DNA of 64,000 nt from Allacma fusca (Eukaryota > Arthropoda > Collembola > Symphypleona > Sminthuridae), in assembly GCA_947179485.1 (NCBI GenBank), contig OX359247.1, forward strand, positions 54,409,131 through 54,473,130, given 5' to 3'. The notes beneath the pieces were generated by a model. That model was not told where the DNA came from. It did no database searches and saw nothing but the letters and a program-made list of their open reading frames with translations. Of the stretch, positions 44,720 to 54,700 are shown piece after piece. How positions within the stretch are numbered: the stretch's first letter is position 1; each line of letters begins with the position of its first letter. Position numbers and translations under genes: made by a program.

Positions 44720-47700
44720 TTAATCGTCTTCCTCGGACGGCCCTCTGAGGGTGCCTGTCTCCTCCTCTCCTTCCGCTAGTGTTCGGAATGATATAACTGC
44801 GAATCTATTTTCGGATAAAATCTCCGGGTCCCATCTTGCACGTGCTGATCTTTCCCATAACTGATCCATTAGCCTTCTATGCTCTACAGGGTTTGTTATG
44901 GAAAGATAGCTGGTTCTCTGTTGTGTCACTGGGTCTCTCCTGAGTTCTTCCTGAATAAAATCATGTCCAAGGTCTCGGAAAACTATTTCGATTCCTGTTC
45001 GACCTCTGAGGGTTCGTATGAGATTTATTAGATCAGGTTCATCTGGTCTTCCATCAATGACAACTGATCGCCATTGGGGTGTTTGGAATCGGTCTATCGC
45101 ACTTGGTATCATGTGTATTGGTGTTATTCCTGGTCGTCTTTCATTTCTTGGAGATAGTTGATATGGTTTGTAACTTGGTCCATCTCCACGGTTGCTAATT
45201 TGCTCCCGAATCCTATGAAAGTGTTCTCTTTGCCAGATTCGTATCGTGACAAGTTCGTTTAGGTCTCTGAAAGAACCTGTTTTCCGGGGTTGTCTTAGGG
45301 TGGCTACTCCTCCTTTTAGTTTTCTAGCGTATAGGGTAGTTGGCTTTTGGCCTTCTCCCGCTAGTTTCATTGCGAATATCCAGTCTTCCCATTGTCCTAG
45401 TTCTTCCTCTATGTCGTCGATTGTATTGGGTTGACTGCCGCTGCTCTGATTTATTGCTCCGAATTGTCGCCACTCCTGAATTGCCGCGTCCTGATGGTAA
45501 AGAGTTATGATCCTTTCGGTCATACTCGCAAATTCTTGAAAACTTAGCATGTGTATGGGTATACTCGCTAGTTGTTGTAGAGCTTTCTCTCCACGTCCGG
45601 TGATGGCGTCTCCTCTGAGCAGGAAACTATTTATCCATATTTCTTGCTCTCGCCAGGTTGGCTGAGTTCCTATGTCAAACCACATCTGAGTAATCAATCG
45701 GCGTAGCTCGGTTCCTGTGAGCCCTTGCATTACTCCCTGATGTTCCCGACATGTTAAATATGTTGGTATTTGATGATTATCAATACCTCTCTGACCATGG
45801 AACAATGTTGTCCAAAGTCTCGGTATCATTTCCCCTGGTGAGATGTTCATGTCTCCTGCCATCGTTTCCAGACGGGTGTTTTCCATTGGTACGTTTCTTC
45901 GACTTTGCCCGTATAGGATGAGCAGGTCTCGCTCCCTTGGGTCTAGTCTGCGATAATCTGTGGGATGGTCCATTGCATCATACAGCAATGCCCTTCTTTC
46001 CCGGATTAATTCTCCGTGATTGTTGTAATCTATTCCTGCCTGGTGTTCGGCGTATTCTATATTTGATTCATGAGCATCTGTTCTGGGTTCGCTTAAGGTG
46101 CTAAGCGCCCTTTGTAACTGCTCGAGTCGTAGTTGAGGTGGTTGAGTAGGTTGCTGGTGGATGTCAAGTCTCTCGATAAATGTCTCCCTGTACATTCTGT
46201 TGAGCCATCTCACTAAATTTTGTTCTGGACTGTTGGTTGAACGATGTGAGATATTATATGTTGGAAATCTCTCTGGGTCGATGGTAGATTTCTGATAACA
46301 ATGAGGACACATGGTGGATCTTTCCCTGGTGTCCATGTTGTTGCTGAAGTAGTTGGTCCTCCTGGAGTACTGTGCTTCTATCCGGCTATGGCGTTCGTCT
46401 CCAGATATGTCTTCCAGTACTTGATCCAGAAATCTCGGCGGTGAGTGGTCCAATGGGTCGTTGGCCCTTTCCACCATATTTCTCACTTGAAGTCGTACCG
46501 GATCCAGTTGGCTGTATAACTGTGTCTCGTTCGGGTTGGTAAAGATGACTATTTCCGCATCTTCGTCTTCCCAACTTGGTGCTACCATCCATCCACGGAC
46601 TCCTATGTAAAATGATACGTGAGCTAAATCAACGAATCTTACATCAGGTGAGTCAGGTTGTGTCAGTGGATCTTCCGGTGCTGCAGTTGGTGGGTTTTCC
46701 TGGCGTTCTTCCTTGAACTCCACCTTTCGTTGACGTTGTCTAGCTCGTCTGGACTTCAGTTTGTCTTCCATGGGTTGTATAGGTTGTCCCGCTATCGTGG
46801 ATGGTCCTGGTGATGGTGATCTTGATCCTCGTCTGTCCCTAGTATCGTTGAATATTACAGTCCTAATGGGTGAGTATACTCTAACCCTGGGTCGTTCACT
46901 ATCTGGCTCTGGACCTCGTTGTCGTCCTCTATACCGGAATGTACAGTTTGGAGCATTGTCTCTTCCGTACAATCTGTCCAACTCTGGTCTGCTCCTTCGG
47001 ATGTATTGTACAGGTATATCCTTTTGTCTTTGCCAAGCTTCATGAGCTGCTAACTTGGTCTTTGGTCTTACGGGTGGCTTATGGCCGTGTTTGAGTGGGC
47101 AGTATTCACATCTGGTCTTTACCCACTTGCTGTTTGTCTCGTTGTCTGACGAACTATCTATCTGATGTTCTGATGGTGGCTTCTCCTCGTCGTCTAAGAC
47201 TTCCTCCTTGATTATATTCAATGATGTCCCGGCTCCTTCTTCTTGAGCCTCTACAGCTTGTTCCGTCGGCACAGCCGATTCCTCTTCTGAGGCCAAAACC
47301 GGCCCTTCTGCTCCCTCTGTTTTTCGTGGGTGGCTTCTTCCGGGGTCACCTTTCCGTATTGGGTCCTGGTTCCCTCCAAAGTCCATTCCGACGGACGTGC
47401 CAATATAGATTACCATTCTGAGGGTAAATCGTACAAGCTGTTGAATAATCCCTGTAGGTCTTCCTGACGATGAGTGAGCCTCCTCTTCCTCAATCCGTGC
47501 CAGCATAAGCTGTAGCTGTTGTTTCAAGAATTGTCTGCTATAACTGACGGGTGACCATGCGTTGGTCGGTCCTACGAATGCATCTCGCCTCTGCCGTTCT
47601 CTGGCTGCTCGTTCCGACGTTCGCTGGAAGAGTGGGTGGGTTTGTGAGACGTTGGCGTGTGCCTTTGTCTCCCATCCCTTGAGTTCTTCTTCCTCAAGAT

Positions 47701-50700
47701 GGTCAACTCCGCTGTATGTGTGTGGTATGAGCAAAACTATCGTCCAGTTTGCTTCCGTGATTGTCGTTGCTAGTGCGAAGTGTACAACTTCACCTATTGC
47801 AATTTCCTCGGTGGGGTGAACGTAGTCTTCCCCTTTGGTGATACTGTGAGGGTTGTTCTGCATTTGGCGTTGTAAGTTATTTATCTGGTCTTTCGCCAAG
47901 ATACTCCGCCTGGTGCGTTTATGTATGGTTTTGAGTCCCAAAATTTGGATGACTTTGTCAATGAATTTCCCGTATTGTATTTCATATTCCTTCCAAATTT
48001 CGTATTTGGTTTGTAGTGGTAGTTGAATTGGTTTCGTTATTAAGTCCATTGCGACTGACTGTAAAGTTCTTGTTGTTAGATGGTAACCGTCACGTATTGC
48101 TTGTGACATTAACCAAATAGCTTGCGGTAATTTCCGTTGGTCTCGAATCTTTTGTCGTCGTTCCTCTTCCTCCGAAGTGGGTTCAGGAGCATGTCGTCGC
48201 TCTCTCCCGTTTTCGGATTCTTCCGCGTCCATTTCTTTGCCTAAAGCTTGGTTCCATACTTTGGCTACCGAAGTTTCGTTGAGGTAATGAGCATTCCGTT
48301 GGATATCACCTGGTAATGCTATTAAGTTCGGAGATATTTCTGTTGCTGTTGGATCTTCCTTAAGAAAATCTTCTAACTCTTTTTCCTCACTGGCATTGAC
48401 GGGCATTATCATCCAGATGGGTCGTTGGTCTGGTAATTGGGACTCAATGAGTACCCAGTCCTGTGGTATTTTGACTGTTTTTAGTGGTTTGTTCCATCTC
48501 CTGACTGCACCTAGGATTGAGCTGGTATATACTCCTACTATAACCATTCCTGTGGTACACATGCCTACAGCTCCTGCTACTCCTCGTACTACTCCATTCT
48601 GCCAGAGTCGGTGCGCTGTAGCTGAACCAAAACCTTGGTACCGTACGGCTGAATTTCCGACCGGTGGGCATTCCCGTTGGCTGTAAGGGTCATAGTGTCC
48701 GATTTCCTCCGAGTCTTCCTTATTTTCGAAGTCTAGGCTGACATGGTCAAAGCCTCTTAGACTCGTTGGATTCTCAGTTTCCAATCGGGTCCACCACTGG
48801 TAATGTGATGCCCGGGTTGTTGGATATGGTCCGTAGTGTCCCGTCAATTCCTTTCTCAATTGGGATTGTCCTACAGCAGATGTTATTAAACCGAACATTA
48901 ATAAAAATGATAACCAACTGTTACCGAGGTAAGGTATGGGTCCTCCTCGTCTTCCTCCCCCTCCACGTCCCATCTCCGGCGTGTGAGGTGGCGTTTGAAT
49001 TGAAGAAGTTGGTTGTCCTGGCTCCTCGTCTTCACTGAGGATGACGGTTCCGTCTTGGGGTGAGTTGGCAAAATCAGCCAATGAAAGCTGGTGGTTATTA
49101 ACAATTTCCGTTGTTTCCGAAGTTATTGATGATTCTCGATCTTTGGGTCTTCTCTTTGATCTGATCACTTCAAAGTCCTCTGAGCTACTGCTCTGGTCGT
49201 TGTGTTGTTCAGCTATAGATAGCTCAGATGTTGCAACTTCGACATTCTGTCCTGGTGAGGGTGGCATTCCCGTTGCCATTCCTGTTGGGCTTGCAGTTTC
49301 TGGACCATTTCGTTTTTCCTGAGCGAGCAAACGCTCTAGCTCTCCGGATGTTGCTGTTGACGTTGGAATGTTTGTTGGTTCAAAGTGTGCTGGAGGTAAT
49401 TCTCTGGTTTGAAGGTCTATTTTTGACTCAGCACATACCAAGTGAAAGTCGTTATCATTTCTCCACTTTATCCATTCCTGGCGGTGGCGTGCTAATTCTT
49501 TCATTAATCCTTCCTTCTGTTTTTTCGCACTGTCTGCGTTGACATTCTGTCTGGCAAGGTTGCGGATGATTTCCCCGAGATCTCTAATTCGGTTTACCAT
49601 CTCCTCGTGCTTCCCTGCCTTCCTGGAGTCCTCTCCGATTTTTATGATATTCGACTGCCATTTCGCCGGTGGTTGGGTTGGTGCTGTGTTCTGTCCGAAT
49701 AGCTCTAAGATGGTCATCTGAGCCTCCTTCTTGGCCTTCTTCTCCTTCTTTGCACGTTTCTTTGCATGATGTTCACATTCCTGTTGTACCACTGGTCCAT
49801 TGTCGGTTGCAATTACTTGTCGTACCCTTTTACATCCTTTCCTACTACAGGTTTGGATGGGTACTGTCTCTTCCTCTTCTGAATCTGAAGAAGATTCATT
49901 GGCGGTATCTCTGTCCGCTGTTGTCGCTGTGGCTGTTTCCTCGCTCCATAGTGTCACTGCTACTGGTGGTGGAGTCACTATAGGTACTTCCACTGGTCTT
50001 TCTCTTTGAGCGATGCAAACTGCACGCTGTGGTTTAGGTGGTTCACTATTGACCGGTATTGTTGGCGGTGGCATTTTTGTAACCGCTGTATAACTTAAAG
50101 CTGGAGCTGCTATGGGTGCTGTCAGTATTGACTCCCTCTCCATTCGATCCTTATAATCTTTCGCTGCTGGTGATAGAAATGGTGAAGGCGGTGGGGTTGA
50201 CTCTCTCCTGCTCCTTGACCGTGCTGGACTGTCATAGCGACTCCTTGACCTGTCGTCTTCCCGTCGCTTCTTCCTCTCCGATGACGACTCCGTCTCTCGC
50301 TTCCTGGTCCGGCTGTCCTTAGAGCTATGTCTTTCCCTTGAACTTTCTCTTGAGCTTCTAGGATGCCTGCTCGAACTTTCTCCGTTGGTGATGGCCCGCC
50401 CGCGGCCTCTCCCGGCTGGTACCATGTGCGCCGAGTAGGCTGCGAATCTCGGAGGTTCCCTTCGTCGGTCCTCCAAGTTCCCTCGTCTCAGATCGGGTCC
50501 ATAGTTGTCGTCAATACGTCTATTGATTCTATGGGCTACGTCCTCGACCTGTTCTTCATGTTGCGGTAACCATTCACTAATTTCGGGGATGTTGACCCGG
50601 GTAACTCCACAAATAGGGTCGGCTCCCATCACCTTCCGGGATGAGCTTCGACTTGTCTTGCCCCGTTCGTATTGAAGGCCTGGAGTAAATGCCCATGGAT

Positions 50701-51280
50701 CATGGTCATAATCTCCCCTTGGATTCTTTTGTCCGGGCACATCCTTTTCTTGCCTGTAATTTTGGACTAGCCATGGATCATCTGGTTGTCTATTACGTGT
50801 TCTACAAATAGGAATCTGTCGTCGTATGGGAGTGGGATTAAATTCTTGCCCTTTAAAAAGGTAAACAAGATCGTCTGGCGCTCGCTCGCCTCTGTCAACT
50901 TCCACCTGCTGCTCCGGAAAATTTATTGACCCGCAAAAGTGCGGTTCTCGTCGTAATATACGATAATCTAGTGTTAACTCTCTTGGCTTTCTGAGAGCTC
51001 CGATGAGTACTGAATGAGTTACGATTTCTCGTCCATCTCGTCCTTGGATGATAATCCTGTGTGGTAACTTCCCGTCTACTCTGAGAACAACTTCCAGTCG
51101 TCCCGTATCTGAGTTTGGTAATATTTTTGCTTGTGGTATTTCCACTTCAGTTTGACTCACGTATTGGGTCCAATAACGTGGTCGATCGTCGTCGTCCCTG
51201 TCGACGGCGGGTAGGGCGTCTTGGCGTGGAGTCTCGTTGGTTCGAGACCCGGATGCACGTGACCCTCTGTTCTCTGACAT
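44720..51280 (-). CDS. ORF3: 2186-aa protein of unknown family in the retroelement
   Basis: One uninterrupted frame, and the largest post-pol ORF I would expect in such an element. Visible parts: an N-terminal folded-looking region (about 35-170); an Arg/Ser-rich SR-like tract (about 300-370); a Cys/His-Lys segment (CSRKGCKR ... CEHHAKK, about 480-520); a membrane-type block (about 789-1300) with a signal-like helix (WLSFLLMFGLITSAVG), a second helix (VAGAVGMCTTGMVIVGVYTS), several N-glycosylation motifs (NAS, NET, NWT, NVS), a furin-like RTRR near 1121 and a helix near 1280-1300; then CEYC (about 1388), CPHC (about 1656) and a long helical C-terminal half. An acceptor-like tatcttcaaccag abuts the ATG, fitting a spliced subgenomic mRNA. 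Function unknown; an envelope-related core with nuclear-type N-terminus is my inference. Confidence 0.7.
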   Translation of the reverse strand: MSENRGSRASGSRTNETPRQDALPAVDRDDDDRPRYWTQYVSQTEVEIPQAKILPNSDTGRLEVVLRVDGKLPHRIIIQGRDGREIVTHSVLIGALRKPRELTLDYRILRREPHFCGSINFPEQQVEVDRGERAPDDLVYLFKGQEFNPTPIRRQIPICRTRNRQPDDPWLVQNYRQEKDVPGQKNPRGDYDHDPWAFTPGLQYERGKTSRSSSRKVMGADPICGVTRVNIPEISEWLPQHEEQVEDVAHRINRRIDDNYGPDLRRGNLEDRRREPPRFAAYSAHMVPAGRGRGRAITNGESSSRHPRSSRESSRERHSSKDSRTRKRETESSSERKKRREDDRSRSRYDSPARSRSRRESTPPPSPFLSPAAKDYKDRMERESILTAPIAAPALSYTAVTKMPPPTIPVNSEPPKPQRAVCIAQRERPVEVPIVTPPPVAVTLWSEETATATTADRDTANESSSDSEEEETVPIQTCSRKGCKRVRQVIATDNGPVVQQECEHHAKKRAKKEKKAKKEAQMTILELFGQNTAPTQPPAKWQSNIIKIGEDSRKAGKHEEMVNRIRDLGEIIRNLARQNVNADSAKKQKEGLMKELARHRQEWIKWRNDNDFHLVCAESKIDLQTRELPPAHFEPTNIPTSTATSGELERLLAQEKRNGPETASPTGMATGMPPSPGQNVEVATSELSIAEQHNDQSSSSEDFEVIRSKRRPKDRESSITSETTEIVNNHQLSLADFANSPQDGTVILSEDEEPGQPTSSIQTPPHTPEMGRGGGGRRGGPIPYLGNSWLSFLLMFGLITSAVGQSQLRKELTGHYGPYPTTRASHYQWWTRLETENPTSLRGFDHVSLDFENKEDSEEIGHYDPYSQRECPPVGNSAVRYQGFGSATAHRLWQNGVVRGVAGAVGMCTTGMVIVGVYTSSILGAVRRWNKPLKTVKIPQDWVLIESQLPDQRPIWMIMPVNASEEKELEDFLKEDPTATEISPNLIALPGDIQRNAHYLNETSVAKVWNQALGKEMDAEESENGRERRHAPEPTSEEEERRQKIRDQRKLPQAIWLMSQAIRDGYHLTTRTLQSVAMDLITKPIQLPLQTKYEIWKEYEIQYGKFIDKVIQILGLKTIHKRTRRSILAKDQINNLQRQMQNNPHSITKGEDYVHPTEEIAIGEVVHFALATTITEANWTIVLLIPHTYSGVDHLEEEELKGWETKAHANVSQTHPLFQRTSERAARERQRRDAFVGPTNAWSPVSYSRQFLKQQLQLMLARIEEEEAHSSSGRPTGIIQQLVRFTLRMVIYIGTSVGMDFGGNQDPIRKGDPGRSHPRKTEGAEGPVLASEEESAVPTEQAVEAQEEGAGTSLNIIKEEVLDDEEKPPSEHQIDSSSDNETNSKWVKTRCEYCPLKHGHKPPVRPKTKLAAHEAWQRQKDIPVQYIRRSRPELDRLYGRDNAPNCTFRYRGRQRGPEPDSERPRVRVYSPIRTVIFNDTRDRRGSRSPSPGPSTIAGQPIQPMEDKLKSRRARQRQRKVEFKEERQENPPTAAPEDPLTQPDSPDVRFVDLAHVSFYIGVRGWMVAPSWEDEDAEIVIFTNPNETQLYSQLDPVRLQVRNMVERANDPLDHSPPRFLDQVLEDISGDERHSRIEAQYSRRTNYFSNNMDTRERSTMCPHCYQKSTIDPERFPTYNISHRSTNSPEQNLVRWLNRMYRETFIERLDIHQQPTQPPQLRLEQLQRALSTLSEPRTDAHESNIEYAEHQAGIDYNNHGELIRERRALLYDAMDHPTDYRRLDPRERDLLILYGQSRRNVPMENTRLETMAGDMNISPGEMIPRLWTTLFHGQRGIDNHQIPTYLTCREHQGVMQGLTGTELRRLITQMWFDIGTQPTWREQEIWINSFLLRGDAITGRGEKALQQLASIPIHMLSFQEFASMTERIITLYHQDAAIQEWRQFGAINQSSGSQPNTIDDIEEELGQWEDWIFAMKLAGEGQKPTTLYARKLKGGVATLRQPRKTGSFRDLNELVTIRIWQREHFHRIREQISNRGDGPSYKPYQLSPRNERRPGITPIHMIPSAIDRFQTPQWRSVVIDGRPDEPDLINLIRTLRGRTGIEIVFRDLGHDFIQEELRRDPVTQQRTSYLSITNPVEHRRLMDQLWERSARARWDPEILSENRFAVISFRTLAEGEEETGTLRGPSEEDD

Positions 51281-51473
51281 CTGGTTGAAGATAAAATACT
51301 TTGCAGTAATCTGATTTAATGATTGTGTACGTACCTACGTATCGGATTCTCCTTCGACCTTGTCGTATGAGGTAACTAATGAGATTTATACGGTCTCCAA
51401 TCTTGAGATCAATCTCGCTTTGACCAAAACTAACACAGTTTGGTATTGTTGTTAAGTATCTGGTGGTGCTCAT
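51147..51473 (-). CDS. Small ORF bridging the pol tail and ORF3 (108 aa, uncertain)
   Basis: The ATG at 51473 overlaps the stop of the preceding overprinted ORF as ATGA. The first part (MSTTRYLTTIPNCVSFGQSE and on to about residue 65) covers DNA outside pol and ORF3; the basic C-terminus overlaps the start of ORF3 in another frame. It spans a possible 54-nt intron (donor gtacgt after about 51335, acceptor before 51280) that would keep frame. It may instead be leader sequence for ORF3. Confidence 0.3.
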   Translation of the reverse strand: MSTTRYLTTIPNCVSFGQSEIDLKIGDRINLISYLIRQGRRRIRYVGTYTIIKSDYCKVFYLQPDVREQRVTCIRVSNQRDSTPRRPTRRRQGRRRSTTLLDPIRESN

Positions 51474-51733
51474 TCGCTTTCAGACTGATCCAAATCTTCT
51501 CGTCCTTTTTCGGGTACGAGTTGGGTATCGTCTGCTTTCTCCGGTTTCTTCAGCGCTTCCTTCTTGAGATGTTTCCCCTGCTTCTTTAACTCCCGAATTT
51601 CCTCCTGAACTTGTTGAAGTTCCTGTTGGATTTGTACTCGTCGGGTTCTGAGGATCGCTGAATGTCTCTCGGTGGTCTGACGTAGTCGTTCTAATTCTCT
51701 CAGGCCTTCTGGGATTGTCTTTCGTGATGACAT
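51470..51733 (-). CDS. Overprinted coiled-coil ORF 6 (87 aa, +1 frame within pol)
   Basis: ATG-initiated and predicted almost entirely helical: LRELERLRQTTERHSAIL, then a run of Gln/Glu with VQIQQELQQVQEEIRELKKQ, hydrophobics 3-4 residues apart. It overlaps the Ser/Thr-rich Pol tail in the +1 frame and ends 10 bases beyond the Pol stop, in an ATGA overlap with the next ORF. Not recognised by family. Confidence 0.4.
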   Translation of the reverse strand: MSSRKTIPEGLRELERLRQTTERHSAILRTRRVQIQQELQQVQEEIRELKKQGKHLKKEALKKPEKADDTQLVPEKGREDLDQSESE

Positions 51734-54700
51734 CCAATGACCTGTCCCCTTCTGTAGAAAATTCTACAGGTGTGATAATGACTTCTGTATGCGTATCTAC
51801 AGAGTCTTGTCCGGTTTCTTCCTCGGGAACTTCCTGGAACACTTCGTCCTCTTCTGTAGAATTTTCTACAAGGACTTCTCGTTCCGAGGGTTGGTTGAGT
51901 TGTTGGCTAAGCTGTTGGCTGCTCGAATTTGATTCTTCAGAGTATTCTTGGCTCTCTCGGTTTGTTCTATCTCTCTCTCTACTCGTGCTATTGCTTCTCT
52001 GATCCGACTGCCTTGCGCTTGTAGGCTTTGCAGTGTCTGTCTCTGAGCTTCGCTGGGTGGGCTTGGTGTTGAGTTCCACAAAGGGGGGCTCTTCCAAGGC
52101 CTTTTGTTCATCTGAGTGAAGCAATTGTGTCGAAATGTCCGCCTCTACTGAGGGCCAAGGCACCTCAACTCGTGAAGTCGCTTCTGAAGGTCCTTGATTT
52201 CCTGTTTCAATTTGTCCAGGTCTCCCTCTCTCTCTCGTAGGCGGTTGATTAATTCTCGGTTCTGATCCCGAATTGTAAGACTTTGTCTCTCTATACTCCG
52301 TGCTGTCGTCCACATCAAGTTCTGTTGGACTTATCCCTGAACTACTTAATTTCTTAAGAGTTTTAAGGTCACTTTCGTCAATAAGTGGTTGAGTTTCTTC
52401 CTCACCTTCGGATATTACACCTGAGCTGTTTTCAGCTGGTTTATTAAATCCGAAATATCTTCTTTGGCTTTGTGGGTTTCCTGGAGGGTTGCTTTGTGAT
52501 CTTTCTCCAGTTGTTTTAGTTTGCTCAGCACTTCCTGCTGTTCTGAAATCTGATGTAAAATTCTTTGTTTGAGACGAATTTCGTTCTCCTTTACCTTGAT
52601 TAATTGGGCTTGTAATCCCTGGATGATTAGGATTAATTCTCTCTTTGTATGTGTCATCAGTTACTCTGGTTGAACCTCGTCTTGTGATTTCTCCACTTGT
52701 GGGCAGAAACTTGACGTTTGAGGTTTTGTTTCCTGAATTAGCAGTTCCAAAGCTGCGATTCTCTGTTTGATATACTCTTCTTGAGCTGCGTACTTCCAAA
52801 TTTTTATTTGGACTAAATTCCTCTGTTGTTTCAATCCCCTTATCTCGTCCCTGATTTCCTCTAGGGTGTTCATTTACTTTCGAGCGAGTGAAATATGGGT
52901 AATTTTTATCTAAAAATTCCCGATTATCCGAATAATTTCTTGAAGAAAGTTTTCTTCCTTGTGCACTTGACTGCTTGGTAGTACCTTTTCCTCCTTGAGT
53001 GTTATCTTTGTGTTGATGCGATCCCTGGTTTGATTTCTCTCCTTCACTTGGGGTGATTTGAGAGTGTGAGTAATTTTTGTCACAAAATTCTCTCTGTTGT
53101 ATTGGCTGAGCTTGGTCACTTGAAATGTCTGAGCAATTTTCGGATGAAAATTCTCTAGTTATTTCTTCGGTTTGAGCAGGTTGAACTTTGAAAGTCACCT
53201 TCTTGCTCGTAGTTGAACTGTTATCTGAAGTGGTCGAACTCTTAAGAATTGACCGTGGCTGACTCACTGTAACTTTTCCACACTTGTTCCAATTTCGTTT
53301 TGTCACCAATTCCACTATATCGGAATCTAAATCGTAACTATACTCGTCCTCAATGTGTTCTCGCTGCAGGCACTTCTTAAGCCTCTCCACATGGACTTTC
53401 TGTCTCTTTTTAGAATTCCTAAGGTCTTGAATGATATAATTGTCTTTGGCTAAAACTTCTATGACTACAAAGGGTCCTTTGTAAGGGTGAAGAAAGCGTT
53501 CGCTCTTTCCAACTATCCTGGTCGGTGTAAAGACTCGCACTGTGTCTCCGATGTTGAATTTAACGAACCTTCTTTTCCTATCATACCAATCCTTACTGTA
53601 GTCCTGACGTTCCCTTATCTTAGCAATAGCTTTTTCTATTCTAGTAGTGGCTTCCTCAGCACTCATAAAATTTGTGTCGACGCTGCTTAAACACAGTTGT
53701 AAGTTAAAATCATATATGGGTTGTCGCCTAAACATCATAAAATAAGGAGTTTCTTTAGTCACGTCATGGTGACTGCAATTGTAAGCATTTATTAGAAACG
53801 GTAAACAACTGCACCATAATGCTTGCTCTTTTTGAGTATAATGACTCAGCATAGTGCTTATAGTCTGGACCATTCTTTCTATTTGTCCAACACTATTATG
53901 TCTTAATGCTGTAGATGTAGAATGGTTCATGCCTAATCTACGAAGTAATGCTTGAGTGATTTCCGCTCTGAATTCGGATCCTCCGTCACTCAGCAAGTTT
54001 TTAAACAGTCCGTATTTTAAAACTACCTTGTGAAGCAAAAACTCTGCTATCCTGTCAGCAGTTTTATCTGGAATTGCTTCTGCGATCACGAACTTTGAAA
54101 CATAATCCTGTGCGATTATGATGTACTTATTCCCTTTTATGCTAATTTGCATAGGTCCAATGAGATCAATACATAATGCATCTCCTACATTTTCTATCCT
54201 GATTGGATGAAGTAATCCTGCTGGTTTCATTCTCATGGATTTTGCTGCTTGGCAACTTTCACATGACATGACATATTTTGCTACTGAGACGTTCATTTTT
54301 CTCCAAAAATAATTTCTGTTGAGTCTATGAAGCGTTTTCTGGAATCCTAAATGTCCTCCGCATAGGATCCCATCATGAGCTTTTGATAGTAGGAAATTTC
54401 TAAGTACTCGGGGTACGTATAGCTTACGTCCATCTTTATGTACTATAGTAAGAATCCCTTCTCCATCAATTTCATATCGGCTATACTTTTCTTTGTCTTT
54501 CCAATTTAACGTATGCCGCATCTTTATTTTGTCCATGATGAATAAACAATCTGGATCGTCCCTTTGCATCTCCTGCATGTTATGTTCCTCTAACATAGTA
54601 ACTTGCTCTTCATCTTCAAGTATCCTACACACAGGCTTGTGTGTGGAAAAAGTATCTTTGCTCCCTTCGCACCCCGGTAGTGCGTGAGCTCCTGGAACAA

